Assembly: GCA_028583605.1 (NCBI GenBank)
Contig: CM053331.1
Location: 34,501,783 to 34,565,782, forward strand
From: Dastarcus helophoroides
Lineage: Eukaryota; Arthropoda; Insecta; Coleoptera; Bothrideridae
Length of the DNA: 64,000 nt
Reading direction: 5' to 3'
The notes beneath the pieces are model-generated. The model was not told the origin of the DNA. It saw nothing but the letters and a program-made list of their open reading frames with translations, and made no database searches. Positions within the stretch are counted from its first letter, which is position 1. The number at the start of each line of letters is the position of its first letter. Shown one piece after another: positions 1 to 8,176 of the stretch. The position numbers and the translations under genes are program-made.

Positions 1-1640
1 AAAAGAAGTCGAAATTTCTAAAAATAATATTATTATTAATCGATGTACATTCTACGCCTTTGTAATATTTCGATAAAGTTGAAATTTCCAAAAAAAAGTC
101 GAAGTTTCGAAACAAAAATCGCAATTTGCGGGAAAAATCGAAATTTCGAGAAAAAAGCCAAAATTTTGAGTTTAATTTCGAGAAAAAGGTCAAAATTTCG
201 AAATATTTCGAGAAAAATATCGAAATTTGAGAAAATAGATGAGATTTCGAGAAAAAAATCGAAATTCCGCGAAAAAAAGTCGAAATTTCGAGACAAAAAT
301 CGAGATTTGCGAGAAAAATCCAAATTTTGAGAAAAAGAGTCACAATTTTGAGTTTAAAGTCGAAATCTTGAGAAAAATATCGAAATGTTGATGATATTAC
401 GATCAAAATTTCGAAAAAAAAGTCGAAGTTTGAGAAAAAAAACGAAGTTTCGGGAAAAAGTTAAAATTTCGAGAAAAAAGTCGAAATTTCGAAATATTTC
501 GAGAAAAAAATCGAAATTTGAGAAAAAAGTCGAAATTCCGCGAAAAAAGTCGAAATTTTCTGAAAAAAGTCGACGTTTCGAAAAAAAAATCGCAATTTGC
601 GGGAAAAATCGAAATTTCGAGAAAAAAAGTCGAAATTTTGAGTTTAATTTCGAGAAAAAGGTCAAAATTTTGAAATATTTCCAGAAAAATATCGATACTT
701 GAGAAAATAGATGAGATTTCGAGAAAAAAGTCGAAATTCCGCGAAAAAAAGTCGAAATTTTGGAAAATAAGTCGATATTTCGAAAAAGAAGTCGAAATTT
801 CGAGACAAAAATCGAAATTTGCGAGAAAAATCCAAATTTTGAGAAAAAGAGTCAACATTTTGAGTTTAAAGTCGAAATCTTGAGACAAATATCGAAATGT
901 TAATGATATTATGGTCAAAATTTCGAAAAAAAAATCGAAATTTCGAGAAAAAAAGTCCAAATTTTGAATTTAAAGTCGAAATTTTGAGTTTAAAGTCGAA
1001 ATTTTGAGTTTAAATTCGAAATTTCGAGAAAAAGGTCAAAATTTCGAAATATTTCGAGACAAAAATCGAAATTTGCGAGAAAAGTCCAAATTTCGAGAAA
1101 AAGAGTCACAATTTTGAGTTTAAAGTCGAAATCTTGAGAAAAATATCGAAATGTCGATGATATTACGGTCAAAATTTCGAAAAAAAATTCGAAGTTTGAG
1201 AAAAAAAACGAAGTTTCGGGAAAAAGGTCGAAATTTCGAGAAAAAATCGAAATTTGAGAAAAAGGTTAAAATTTTGAAGAAAAAGTCGAAATTTTGAGAA
1301 AAAAAAGTCGAAATTTCGAGAGAAAATTCAAAATTTCGAGCCTAAAATCGAAATATCAGAAAAAAAGTGAAATTTCCAAAGACAACACTTTTTTAAAATC
1401 GATTTCCTTTCTACGCCTTTATACTATTTCGAAAAAGTTCAAATTTTCAGAAAAAAGTCGAAATTTCCAGAAAAAATCGAAATTTCCAGAAAAAAGTTGA
1501 AATTTTGAGGAAATAGTCGAAATTTGACAAAAAAGTTAAAACTTGAAAACCGAAAGTTTGAGAAAAAAGTCGAAATTTTCAAAAATAACATTTTTTTTTA
1601 ATTGACGTCCTTTCTACGCCTTTGTAACATTATTAATTAT
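1..1640. repeat. Satellite-like array of a ~20-bp motif with phased A-tracts
   Basis: This stretch is built from imperfect copies of a unit close to GAAAAAAGTCGAAATTTCGA. The core TCGAAATTTCGA is its own reverse complement. A6 and AAATTT blocks alternate about every 10 bp, so A-tracts are roughly in helical phase. Longer blocks also recur: stretches with the marker sequence ATATTTCGAGA return several times between 200 and 1200. Open reading frames of 60-185 codons here are products of the repeat and are not genes. The same motif, often in the opposite orientation, fills much of the non-coding DNA elsewhere in the window. Confidence 0.85.
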
Positions 1641-1748
1641 CATCAGTAATTTAAATTTTGATTTAAAAATTGAAATTTCAACTCTTTTCTAGAATTATCG
1701 ACTTTAAACTCCAAATTTCGACTTTTTTTTTCGAAATTTTCGACTCTT

Positions 1749-1787
<39 letters not shown>

Positions 1788-2013
1788 CTCGTTCCAACAG
1801 ACTTAAGTCTATAGTGGAAAAAATACCTACATACTTAAAAATATAGCATGATAAAAATAAGAACCTAATAATTTAAATGGTATTACATAAAAAAAAGAAA
1901 ATGTATAACAAATAAAGAATCCCAATAAATAAAAATAACAGAAATAAAAATAAAATAAAAGGAATCCAATAATTTGGTGTACAGAATTAATATTAATTTA
2001 TTGAATAACAATA

Positions 2014-4155
2014 CTACGTAACTCTAAATAACTGTCTTTTTATACGCGGATAACTTAAATTGTCAAAAAATATATCTATATTTTGCGGAAGGCTATTAGA
2101 CAAGCGAATGCATCGAAACAATGGGCTGTTATAATGGTGCAACGTGGATGGGATAATATGAGAAAATGCCATGGGATAGCGTGTGTTAGGTCGCGGAACA
2201 TGAAAGTCAATTTGTCGCAACAAATCCTCGGACCTTATTTTACCAGTAACAATTCTTTGAAAAAGTATTAAGCAGTGCATATTTCTGCGGCTGGTTAAAG
2301 GTACTTCATTGACCATATTTAGCAGCCACCAATAATCACCGTTCCGCTCTGGATAATTTCCATACATTTTAAGAAATACATATTTTGCAAATTTCCTATT
2401 AATTCCTTCCAGCAGATTGTTGTAATTTTCATAGTAAGGACTCCAGACCTGGCAACAGTACTCGAGCTTAGACCTTACTAGCGAATAATATAATGCTTTT
2501 ATACAGTGAATGCTTGTGAAGCCTCTCGTGTTTCTAAATACAAAACCTAATACTTTTGTGGCTTGCCTCCAAACTTGTAAAATATGAGGTATAAATGTGA
2601 GCTGCGCATCCATAATAACTCCCAAATCAGTCATTTGGGTGCATCTGTCAATAACTTGGCCCTCGATCAAATAATGACAATTTATAGGATTCTGAATCCT
2701 GAAGAAGGTTAATATTTTACATTTCTTTTTATTGAGTGCCAGTCCATTGCAGCCACACCAACTTTGCAGAGAATCTAAATCATCTTGCAAAATAGAGCAA
2801 TCATTTACGTTCGTTATTATTTTAGCAATTTTTAGGTCATCCGCGTATATAAAAGTTCTACATTTTAAACCTACAACTACATCATTAAAGAAGATATTAA
2901 ACAATAATGGACCAAGGTTGGAACCTTGTCCTACTCCGCTGGTTGGAAAGTAAGGGTTAGATCTAAATCCACCGTATGACACAATTTGTTGTTTATTGGT
3001 TATAGTCGATTTTATTAAATTAACTAACGAGCTACTTAAACCAAATAGACGCAATTTCTTTAACAGTATACAATGATGAACTTTATCGAATGCTTTCGAC
3101 AAATCTGTGTATATCGCATCAACTTGTAATCGCTTATCAAGAGCATTCGATACATATTGCGTAAATTCCATTAAGTTTGTAGTAGTCGATTTACCGATTA
3201 CGAATCCATGTTGTTCTCCTGTTAAATTAGAAAGACTTGGATGATTTAATGCATCATATATAACACACTCAAAAAGTTTAGCGACATTCGACATCAATGC
3301 CACTGGTCTATAATTTTTTATATCCGCTCTATCGCCAGATTTGTGTATGGGTATGATGTATAACGTTTTCCATTGGGTGGGAACCAAACAAGAATTTAAA
3401 ATTAGATTAAAAATATGTTTCAATGGTAAGATCAGGAAATTGATGCAATCGACAATCAAAAAAGCCGGTAAATTATCGGTCCCAGTAACATTATTAGGTT
3501 TAATACGTTTAACAGCTTTTAAGATATGTTCTTCACATATTGTATTCAAGCTTAGATTAAGATTGTTAGTTATCTCGACATCAACATTGAGAGATGGACA
3601 GCAATTTTGCAGACAGTACTCACACCGGATTGTACCAAGATCAACACACCCACTATCACACGAATGATTGGGTCCTTGCGCAAAGGTTGAAGAAAAATAA
3701 TCCGCAAAACCATTAACGATGTCTTGCTCAGCTGTCAGTATCCTATCATCATAAAACATGAGTCCAGGCATGGTAGCGCCTTTCCTTTTTTGGTTAATGA
3801 ATGACCAGAATTTTTTGGGATGAGCCTGTAAAGTATTTTCAGAATTCTGGATAAACTGCTGAAATTCGATTCGACATTCATATTTAATTTCTCTTCTTAA
3901 TTGCTTCAATAAATTAAGGTGGTATAGAGATTTCGATTTTCTGTAAATATTCCAGTGTTTATTCTTATTATGGATTTTCTGAATTATGCTTTTGGTGAAC
4001 CAAACTGGATAATTTTTCTGACGACCTTTTTTCGAACATAACGGTACGTGCTGCACTAATATATCATGTAATTTGTTAAAAAACTGATCGCTTGCAATTT
4101 GAGGATCAGATATATCTAAAATTGATGTCCAGTTTATATTCGCTATAGAGATCAA
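2014..4155 (-). CDS. LINE ORF2, reverse transcriptase part
   Basis: This 713-codon frame encodes the polymerase part of a LINE ORF2 protein. Reverse transcriptase landmarks occur in the expected order: a YRPVALMSN block, GEQHGF, the first catalytic Asp in TDLSKAFDKV, SGVGQGSNLGPLLFN, and the catalytic pair in FIYADDLKIA. A C-terminal region with SRRNMHCL and LPQNI follows, as is usual in jockey/CR1-group proteins. The upstream endonuclease lies in a different frame, and coding similarity (LPRFNFYKAN) can be read across 4160-4200 in another frame, so a small indel separates the halves. The catalytic residues look intact, but the element cannot make a full ORF2 protein. No RNase H domain is seen. 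Confidence 0.9.
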   Translation of the reverse strand: MISIANINWTSILDISDPQIASDQFFNKLHDILVQHVPLCSKKGRQKNYPVWFTKSIIQKIHNKNKHWNIYRKSKSLYHLNLLKQLRREIKYECRIEFQQFIQNSENTLQAHPKKFWSFINQKRKGATMPGLMFYDDRILTAEQDIVNGFADYFSSTFAQGPNHSCDSGCVDLGTIRCEYCLQNCCPSLNVDVEITNNLNLSLNTICEEHILKAVKRIKPNNVTGTDNLPAFLIVDCINFLILPLKHIFNLILNSCLVPTQWKTLYIIPIHKSGDRADIKNYRPVALMSNVAKLFECVIYDALNHPSLSNLTGEQHGFVIGKSTTTNLMEFTQYVSNALDKRLQVDAIYTDLSKAFDKVHHCILLKKLRLFGLSSSLVNLIKSTITNKQQIVSYGGFRSNPYFPTSGVGQGSNLGPLLFNIFFNDVVVGLKCRTFIYADDLKIAKIITNVNDCSILQDDLDSLQSWCGCNGLALNKKKCKILTFFRIQNPINCHYLIEGQVIDRCTQMTDLGVIMDAQLTFIPHILQVWRQATKVLGFVFRNTRGFTSIHCIKALYYSLVRSKLEYCCQVWSPYYENYNNLLEGINRKFAKYVFLKMYGNYPERNGDYWWLLNMVNEVPLTSRRNMHCLILFQRIVTGKIRSEDLLRQIDFHVPRPNTRYPMAFSHIIPSTLHHYNSPLFRCIRLSNSLPQNIDIFFDNLSYPRIKRQLFRVT

Positions 4156-4200
4156 CTAAATTCGCTTTATAAAAATTAAACCTTGGTAATGTCTCATTAT

Positions 4201-4884
4201 TTATAAACCGCCTATCTGAGGTATCACTGACGTGTACCGTGACTTGTAAAGTTGGGTGAGTATGTCTTCTGCTACTAGTGGATATTCGCCTTTATTCGTA
4301 GTCACTTTTAGATTTTCCGCAGTAATAATTAGATCCAATAATCTCTGGTTAGTATTCAGAATATTGTTATGTTGACAAAGATTATTTAAGGTAATAAACT
4401 GCAAGTAAGAATTATAAAGATTAGTAGTTCTGCCTTCAGATGTACATTCATACAATTCAGGAATATTGAAGTCTCCAATAATACATATATGCGAAGTAAA
4501 GTCAAGAGAAGTTTCCAGATAATCGAAAATTGTATTATATTCATTGACACCTAGCGAAGGAGGAATGTATAAAGCTATAATGCTGACTGAGAAACTATGA
4601 TACTGCGCTTTAATCCCTAAGAGTTCTATTGCTTGCACTGGAGATTCAATATCTAGCCTTGTAACAAAGGACTGATTTCTTAAAGCAATTAATACCCCTC
4701 CTCCTCGACCAAATTTCCTGTCTGCACGGAATACTTGAAATTGTGAGGAAAATAATTCCTCGGATAAGACATCATCTTTTAACCACGTTTCTGCAAGTAT
4801 TACAATGTCAGCATCACAACTGGAACAATTAACAGAAAATTCATTGATTTTAGAATTTAAACCTCTCACATTTTGGTATATCAT
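4201..4884 (-). CDS. LINE ORF2, endonuclease part
   Basis: This 227-codon frame is the N-terminal endonuclease of the LINE, a member of the exonuclease-endonuclease-phosphatase fold that nicks target DNA for target-primed reverse transcription. Visible motifs are QNVRGLNSKI near the start, the catalytic-site Glu in LAETWL, GRGGGVLIAL, and GDFNIPEL. The C-terminal end reads LVAEDIL where an SDH-type motif would be expected. The frame stops at 4201 and the protein continues in another frame toward the reverse transcriptase, so a frameshift has broken the original single ORF2. It sits 42 bp downstream of ORF1. Confidence 0.85.
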   Translation of the reverse strand: MIYQNVRGLNSKINEFSVNCSSCDADIVILAETWLKDDVLSEELFSSQFQVFRADRKFGRGGGVLIALRNQSFVTRLDIESPVQAIELLGIKAQYHSFSVSIIALYIPPSLGVNEYNTIFDYLETSLDFTSHICIIGDFNIPELYECTSEGRTTNLYNSYLQFITLNNLCQHNNILNTNQRLLDLIITAENLKVTTNKGEYPLVAEDILTQLYKSRYTSVIPQIGGL

Positions 4885-4926
4885 GATTATTTCAGAGTTA
4901 GATATTTTCGAACTTGATCGTAATTG

Positions 4927-5283
4927 CTATGATTCATAGTTTATTTTTTTTCTGATTATATCTACAACTGCTTGGTACGATGGACAATTTGGATCCCATG
5001 AATTATGATCTACAACAAAGTGGGTACCGTATTGTTTATTTTTATTTACACAGTTTGTACATTTGACCTGTTCTCTTGTACACGTATTTGACTCGTGTTC
5101 TTCAGCACAATATCCACATATCTCTTTATTTTTACAACTACTACTTTTGTGTCCATATTGTTTACACTTGAAACATTTAATGATGTTATATGTCTCACTA
5201 AATTTACATTTACTAAAACCAACAGTTAGGTACTCAAGGTCTTTAATTTTTGCAAATGTTATGGGATCAATTTCAATACCCAA
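4927..5283 (-). CDS. LINE ORF1, C-terminal zinc-knuckle part
   Basis: This frame encodes the nucleic-acid-binding end of the LINE ORF1 (Gag-like) protein. Three cysteine-rich knuckles are visible: CFKCKQYGHKSSSC, which fits CX2CX4HX4C exactly, then CGYCAEEHESNTC, then a longer CTNC...H...C group ending in DPNCP. Such triple knuckles are typical of jockey-group ORF1 and bind element RNA. The N-terminal half of the protein lies in an overlapping frame (5259-5657), so the ORF1 of this copy carries a frameshift near 5270. The first Met in this frame is not a real start. Confidence 0.85.
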   Translation of the reverse strand: MGIEIDPITFAKIKDLEYLTVGFSKCKFSETYNIIKCFKCKQYGHKSSSCKNKEICGYCAEEHESNTCTREQVKCTNCVNKNKQYGTHFVVDHNSWDPNCPSYQAVVDIIRKKINYES

Positions 5284-5657
5284 GTTAAAAACATTTTTAT
5301 TGTTTTTGTTTTATAAATTAATTTAAAACAAAAATTTTTTACTGTAGAATCTAACTCATTTTGTTTTATTATCATGCTTAGTAAGGAATCATTATCAAGT
5401 TCACAATCATTTTTGATATTTCTTACTTTAATTTGTGGTAATTTCTGTTTTGGTTTACGAATTTCAACATCATTTTCAAACTTCTGTTTGATTGCAGTAC
5501 CCATTTCCTTCAATTTTTGTTTATCTTCGCTTTGTAAGATTAACGTACCATCAAGTTTTGAATTTCTTACAGCTATATCCTTAAATAATTTTACATCTAA
5601 GTGAGTGATTAAATCTTTACGCATATCTCCTTTTGTTTTATTATTCTTGGATTTCAT
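5259..5657 (-). CDS. LINE ORF1, N-terminal part (frameshifted)
   Basis: This 132-codon frame precedes the zinc-knuckle frame and overlaps it by 25 bp in another reading frame. It is lysine-rich, begins with a charged segment (MKSKNNKTKGDMRK), and contains a region around KQKLPQIKVRNI that looks like the RNA-recognition-like domain often found before the knuckles in jockey-group ORF1 proteins; that domain call is inference. The natural protein would have run from here into the knuckles. The last residues after about codon 118 are out of frame. The true start may lie further 5', as the element seems truncated. Confidence 0.65.
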   Translation of the reverse strand: MKSKNNKTKGDMRKDLITHLDVKLFKDIAVRNSKLDGTLILQSEDKQKLKEMGTAIKQKFENDVEIRKPKQKLPQIKVRNIKNDCELDNDSLLSMIIKQNELDSTVKNFCFKLIYKTKTIKMFLTWVLKLIP

Positions 5658-5700
5658 TATTAATACATCTTTAAAACTTTCTTTTAGTACAACCTTTTTC

Positions 5701-6408
5701 GCGAAATTTTGTTTTTTTTCTCGAATTTTTGACCTTAATGTCGAAATTTTGACATTTAAGTCGAAATTTTGACTTTAATCTCAAGATATAGTGGAGGAAA
5801 AGTCAACATTATATTTGAGATCGATCTAAAAATCGACCTTAAGACTTGAAAAAATCGATCTTTCGATTAATCGATCTCAGATCGACATCCCTAGTTCTAA
5901 CGTTTCCTACAGTTGCCAGCTCTCGAATTATGGGATTTTTGACTCTGTAAAAAGGGATTTTATTCATGACTGGTGGATTTCTTAGAGATTTAGGGATGGG
6001 TTGCTATTTTACTTGAACTTTTATTTGTTTACCAGCTAATCCTCGAATTTTCATCTGCATAAAAGAAGAGGGAGGAGTTTTGGGCTGCCTTTTTGAAAAT
6101 TCCAGCCTTTTTTAGATTAATTCTATTTTATTAAATATTTATTTTGAAAATGTCCTTTAATTTTGAAAATGTAACGTTTTATAGTAACCAATTTTCTGAA
6201 AATGTCCTTCTTTTCTTGATCGACTCACAAAATTTGAACTTTTTCTCAAAATTTTGACTCGATTTGGAAAATTTCGATATTTTAAAAAATGCTGACAGTT
6301 TAAAATTCCTTATTTTTATCGAAATATTAAAAAATTGGAATTTCTTTAAATATACAAAATAAAAACAAATAATTTTCAGAAAGTCGATTTTGAAAAAGAA
6401 TTAAATAC
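5701..6408. other. AT-rich intergenic DNA without a gene
   Basis: This stretch holds scattered T-rich versions of the TCGAAATTT motif and short clusters of AATCGATCT-like sequence near 5815-5890. No coding, RNA or promoter signal was recognised. Confidence 0.6.
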
Positions 6409-6781
6409 TGTAACGCAATGTAAACAGATGAAATAGGATTTAGAATAGAATTGTAGAATTTAGTAAATAAAAAAAGTTTCTAGAAGGTTCTGATAAGGGG
6501 AAAGCGGCGGCGATAACGAAACAAACGGCAGCTAGGCGTTCCAGAAATTTTGGCAAACGATAAGCCTTATCTGCCGAAAATTCTGGAAGCCGGGGGCCAA
6601 AACTTTAAAAAGGCGAACAGCTTTCCCTCGAGTCAGTCAGTTAGAGTCAGTGTAATTAGTGAGTTAGTAGAAGTCAATAATAAGTGAGTTAATTGTCAAT
6701 TGTGGTGATCCAAGTTGAATTCAGTAATAAAGTGGGTCTTATTCGATAAGTGTAATCAATCGAACCGATAAGTCCGTAACA
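6409..6781 (+). mobile_element. Solo LTR of an LTR retrotransposon, family A, copy 1
   Basis: The element starts TGTAACG and ends CCGTAACA, the TG...CA ends of an LTR, and is flanked by the 4-bp duplication ATAC (6405-6408 and 6782-6785). It is about 68-75% like the copy at 10384-10728 by eye, sharing GATAAGGGGAAAGCGGC, a TTTAAAAAGGC or TATATAAGGC promoter block, GTCAGTCAGTTAG-like repeats and an AATAAAGTG polyadenylation block. A 4-bp duplication fits the Ty3/gypsy group, but no internal region is present, so the class is inference. The AATAAA position shows plus orientation. Confidence 0.85.
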
Positions 6782-6785
6782 ATAC

Positions 6786-7376
6786 GTTTTAAAAAACCCA
6801 AAATTTGGAGGAAAGGTAGAAATTTTAAGAAACGTGGACTCTATCAAAATTGCGACTTTTTCTCTAAATTTGGGATTTTTAAAATGTATTCAATTCTTTT
6901 TCAAAACCAACTGTCTGAAAATTTTGTTTTTATTTTTATATTTCAAGAAATGCCATTTTTTTAATATTTGAAAAATGCACCCTTGGTGCTCAGCTTCACG
7001 TATTGCGGGGATCATTATGTGAAATTCCATACTGCTTTAAGCTGCGCGTTGTCTGTCATTCTGTGCTTAGAGATTTATTAAATTTTAATTAATTTAACAT
7101 TCTCATTGGTATGGCAAGACTGATTTCTCACGGGGAAGAGAAATTGAAACTACGAGAACTACTTCATCGTAGAAGAAATATAACAAAATTCACAAGCCTG
7201 ACTGGATTTTGAAATAAAAGGAATGTAAAGCCTAGAATTTATTTTTTAAGTACACTAGGAGGTGGCACAGCATTACATTATTTGCTTAAAATCACAGTTT
7301 TATAACTAATCTGTCATGTTATGTTAGTTTTCCATTTTATACAATTTGCAGTTAGTAGCTAAAAACGTAGAAAAAG
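6786..7376. other. Peroxidasin 3' flank
   Basis: This region holds the likely peroxidasin 3' UTR at its right end, with a polyadenylation signal at 7238-7243. The rest is T-rich sequence without a recognised gene. Confidence 0.5.
7238..7243 (-). promoter_or_regulatory. Polyadenylation signal AATAAA of peroxidasin
   Basis: TTTATT on the plus strand reads AATAAA on the minus strand, about 135 nt after the peroxidasin stop codon. The spacing suits a short 3' UTR. No RNA evidence is available. Confidence 0.5.
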
Positions 7377-8176
7377 TTACACCACTTGGACAGTTTTCAT
7401 TTTTTCAATTGCACTATTTACTTTGTCCAAGGAAGATTTCAAATTTTTAACGGTGTTTTCCAAAGAAGTGACGCGTTCCTTCAATTTTTTGATATACTCC
7501 ACGTCGGCGGTTGGTATTTTTTTGACTAAATCCACCGCTTTGTTCTGGGAGGATTTCAGAAGGTTGGTGACGTTTTCTAATGATGTGACGCGTTCCGCTA
7601 ATTCTTGAATACCAAAGTAATTTGATATTACCATCGGATCAGACTGTCTCTTACTTCTTGGCGCGTTGAATCTGCTAATAGTGTTCAACTGCCCCGAAAA
7701 CCTACAATCGCTACAACATTGCGACCAAAGTTTCAAATCGATCTTCGGTAGTGTCGAGCACTCAATGAAACCGCCTTGTCGTTCGGGTAGGACGAAAACG
7801 TTTGGGGTGATTTTGGTGATGTTGTCGCCGTTTTCGCAGAGAACTCTGCTTAAGCTGTACTGTTTGATTTGGACCAGTTGCTCCGGTTTAAAAACTGAAG
7901 GATTCTCGTAGTAGAATCGGTCGCCGTCGCGGAGTCTCCTGAATTGTTCGATCAGGATGCATTGGAATAGTGGTCCCACTCTGGCGCCTTCGACGGGGTC
8001 CTCTAGAATACCGCCGACGAAGATGTCGATGTTGCCGGGGTGGCCGTAGATCTCTTGGAGTTTTCGTCTGACGCCGGGGTCGCGGATTTCGGCTTTTAAA
8101 TCATCGAAGGAGTCGACTGGGGACATATTGCAGAACTTTCGGTATTCTATGTAGCCTGGTATGGCATGGTCACGAC
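7377..8176 (-). CDS. Peroxidasin exon 9: end of peroxidase domain and C-terminal tail
   Basis: It completes the domain ([22 protein letters not shown]) and the CXXC-like [10 protein letters not shown]. It then carries RSKR at residues 1329-1332, two related heptad segments (ERVTSLEN at about 1350 and 1389), and a TAA stop after KTVQVV. No VWC domain follows in frame. Confidence 0.96.

Larger units (their letters stand above)
1747..5700 (-). mobile_element. Non-LTR retrotransposon (LINE, jockey/CR1-like), decayed copy
   Basis: Read on the minus strand, the order is an ORF1 with zinc knuckles, an apurinic-type endonuclease, a reverse transcriptase, a short 3' UTR and an (AAAT)n tail, which appears as (ATTT)n at 1747-1787 on the plus strand. 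That is the layout of jockey/CR1-group LINEs, which often end in short A-rich repeats. Both proteins are interrupted by frameshifts near 5270 and 4160-4200, so the copy should be dead. The 5' end is placed at about 5700, where minus-strand coding ends and the generic T-rich repeat begins; it is probably 5'-truncated. I could not identify a convincing target-site duplication. Confidence 0.9.

Noticed and set aside
36..1500. Open frames of 60-185 codons with FSRNFDFF-like repeats
   Set aside because: They are translations of the short tandem motif in several frames and both strands.
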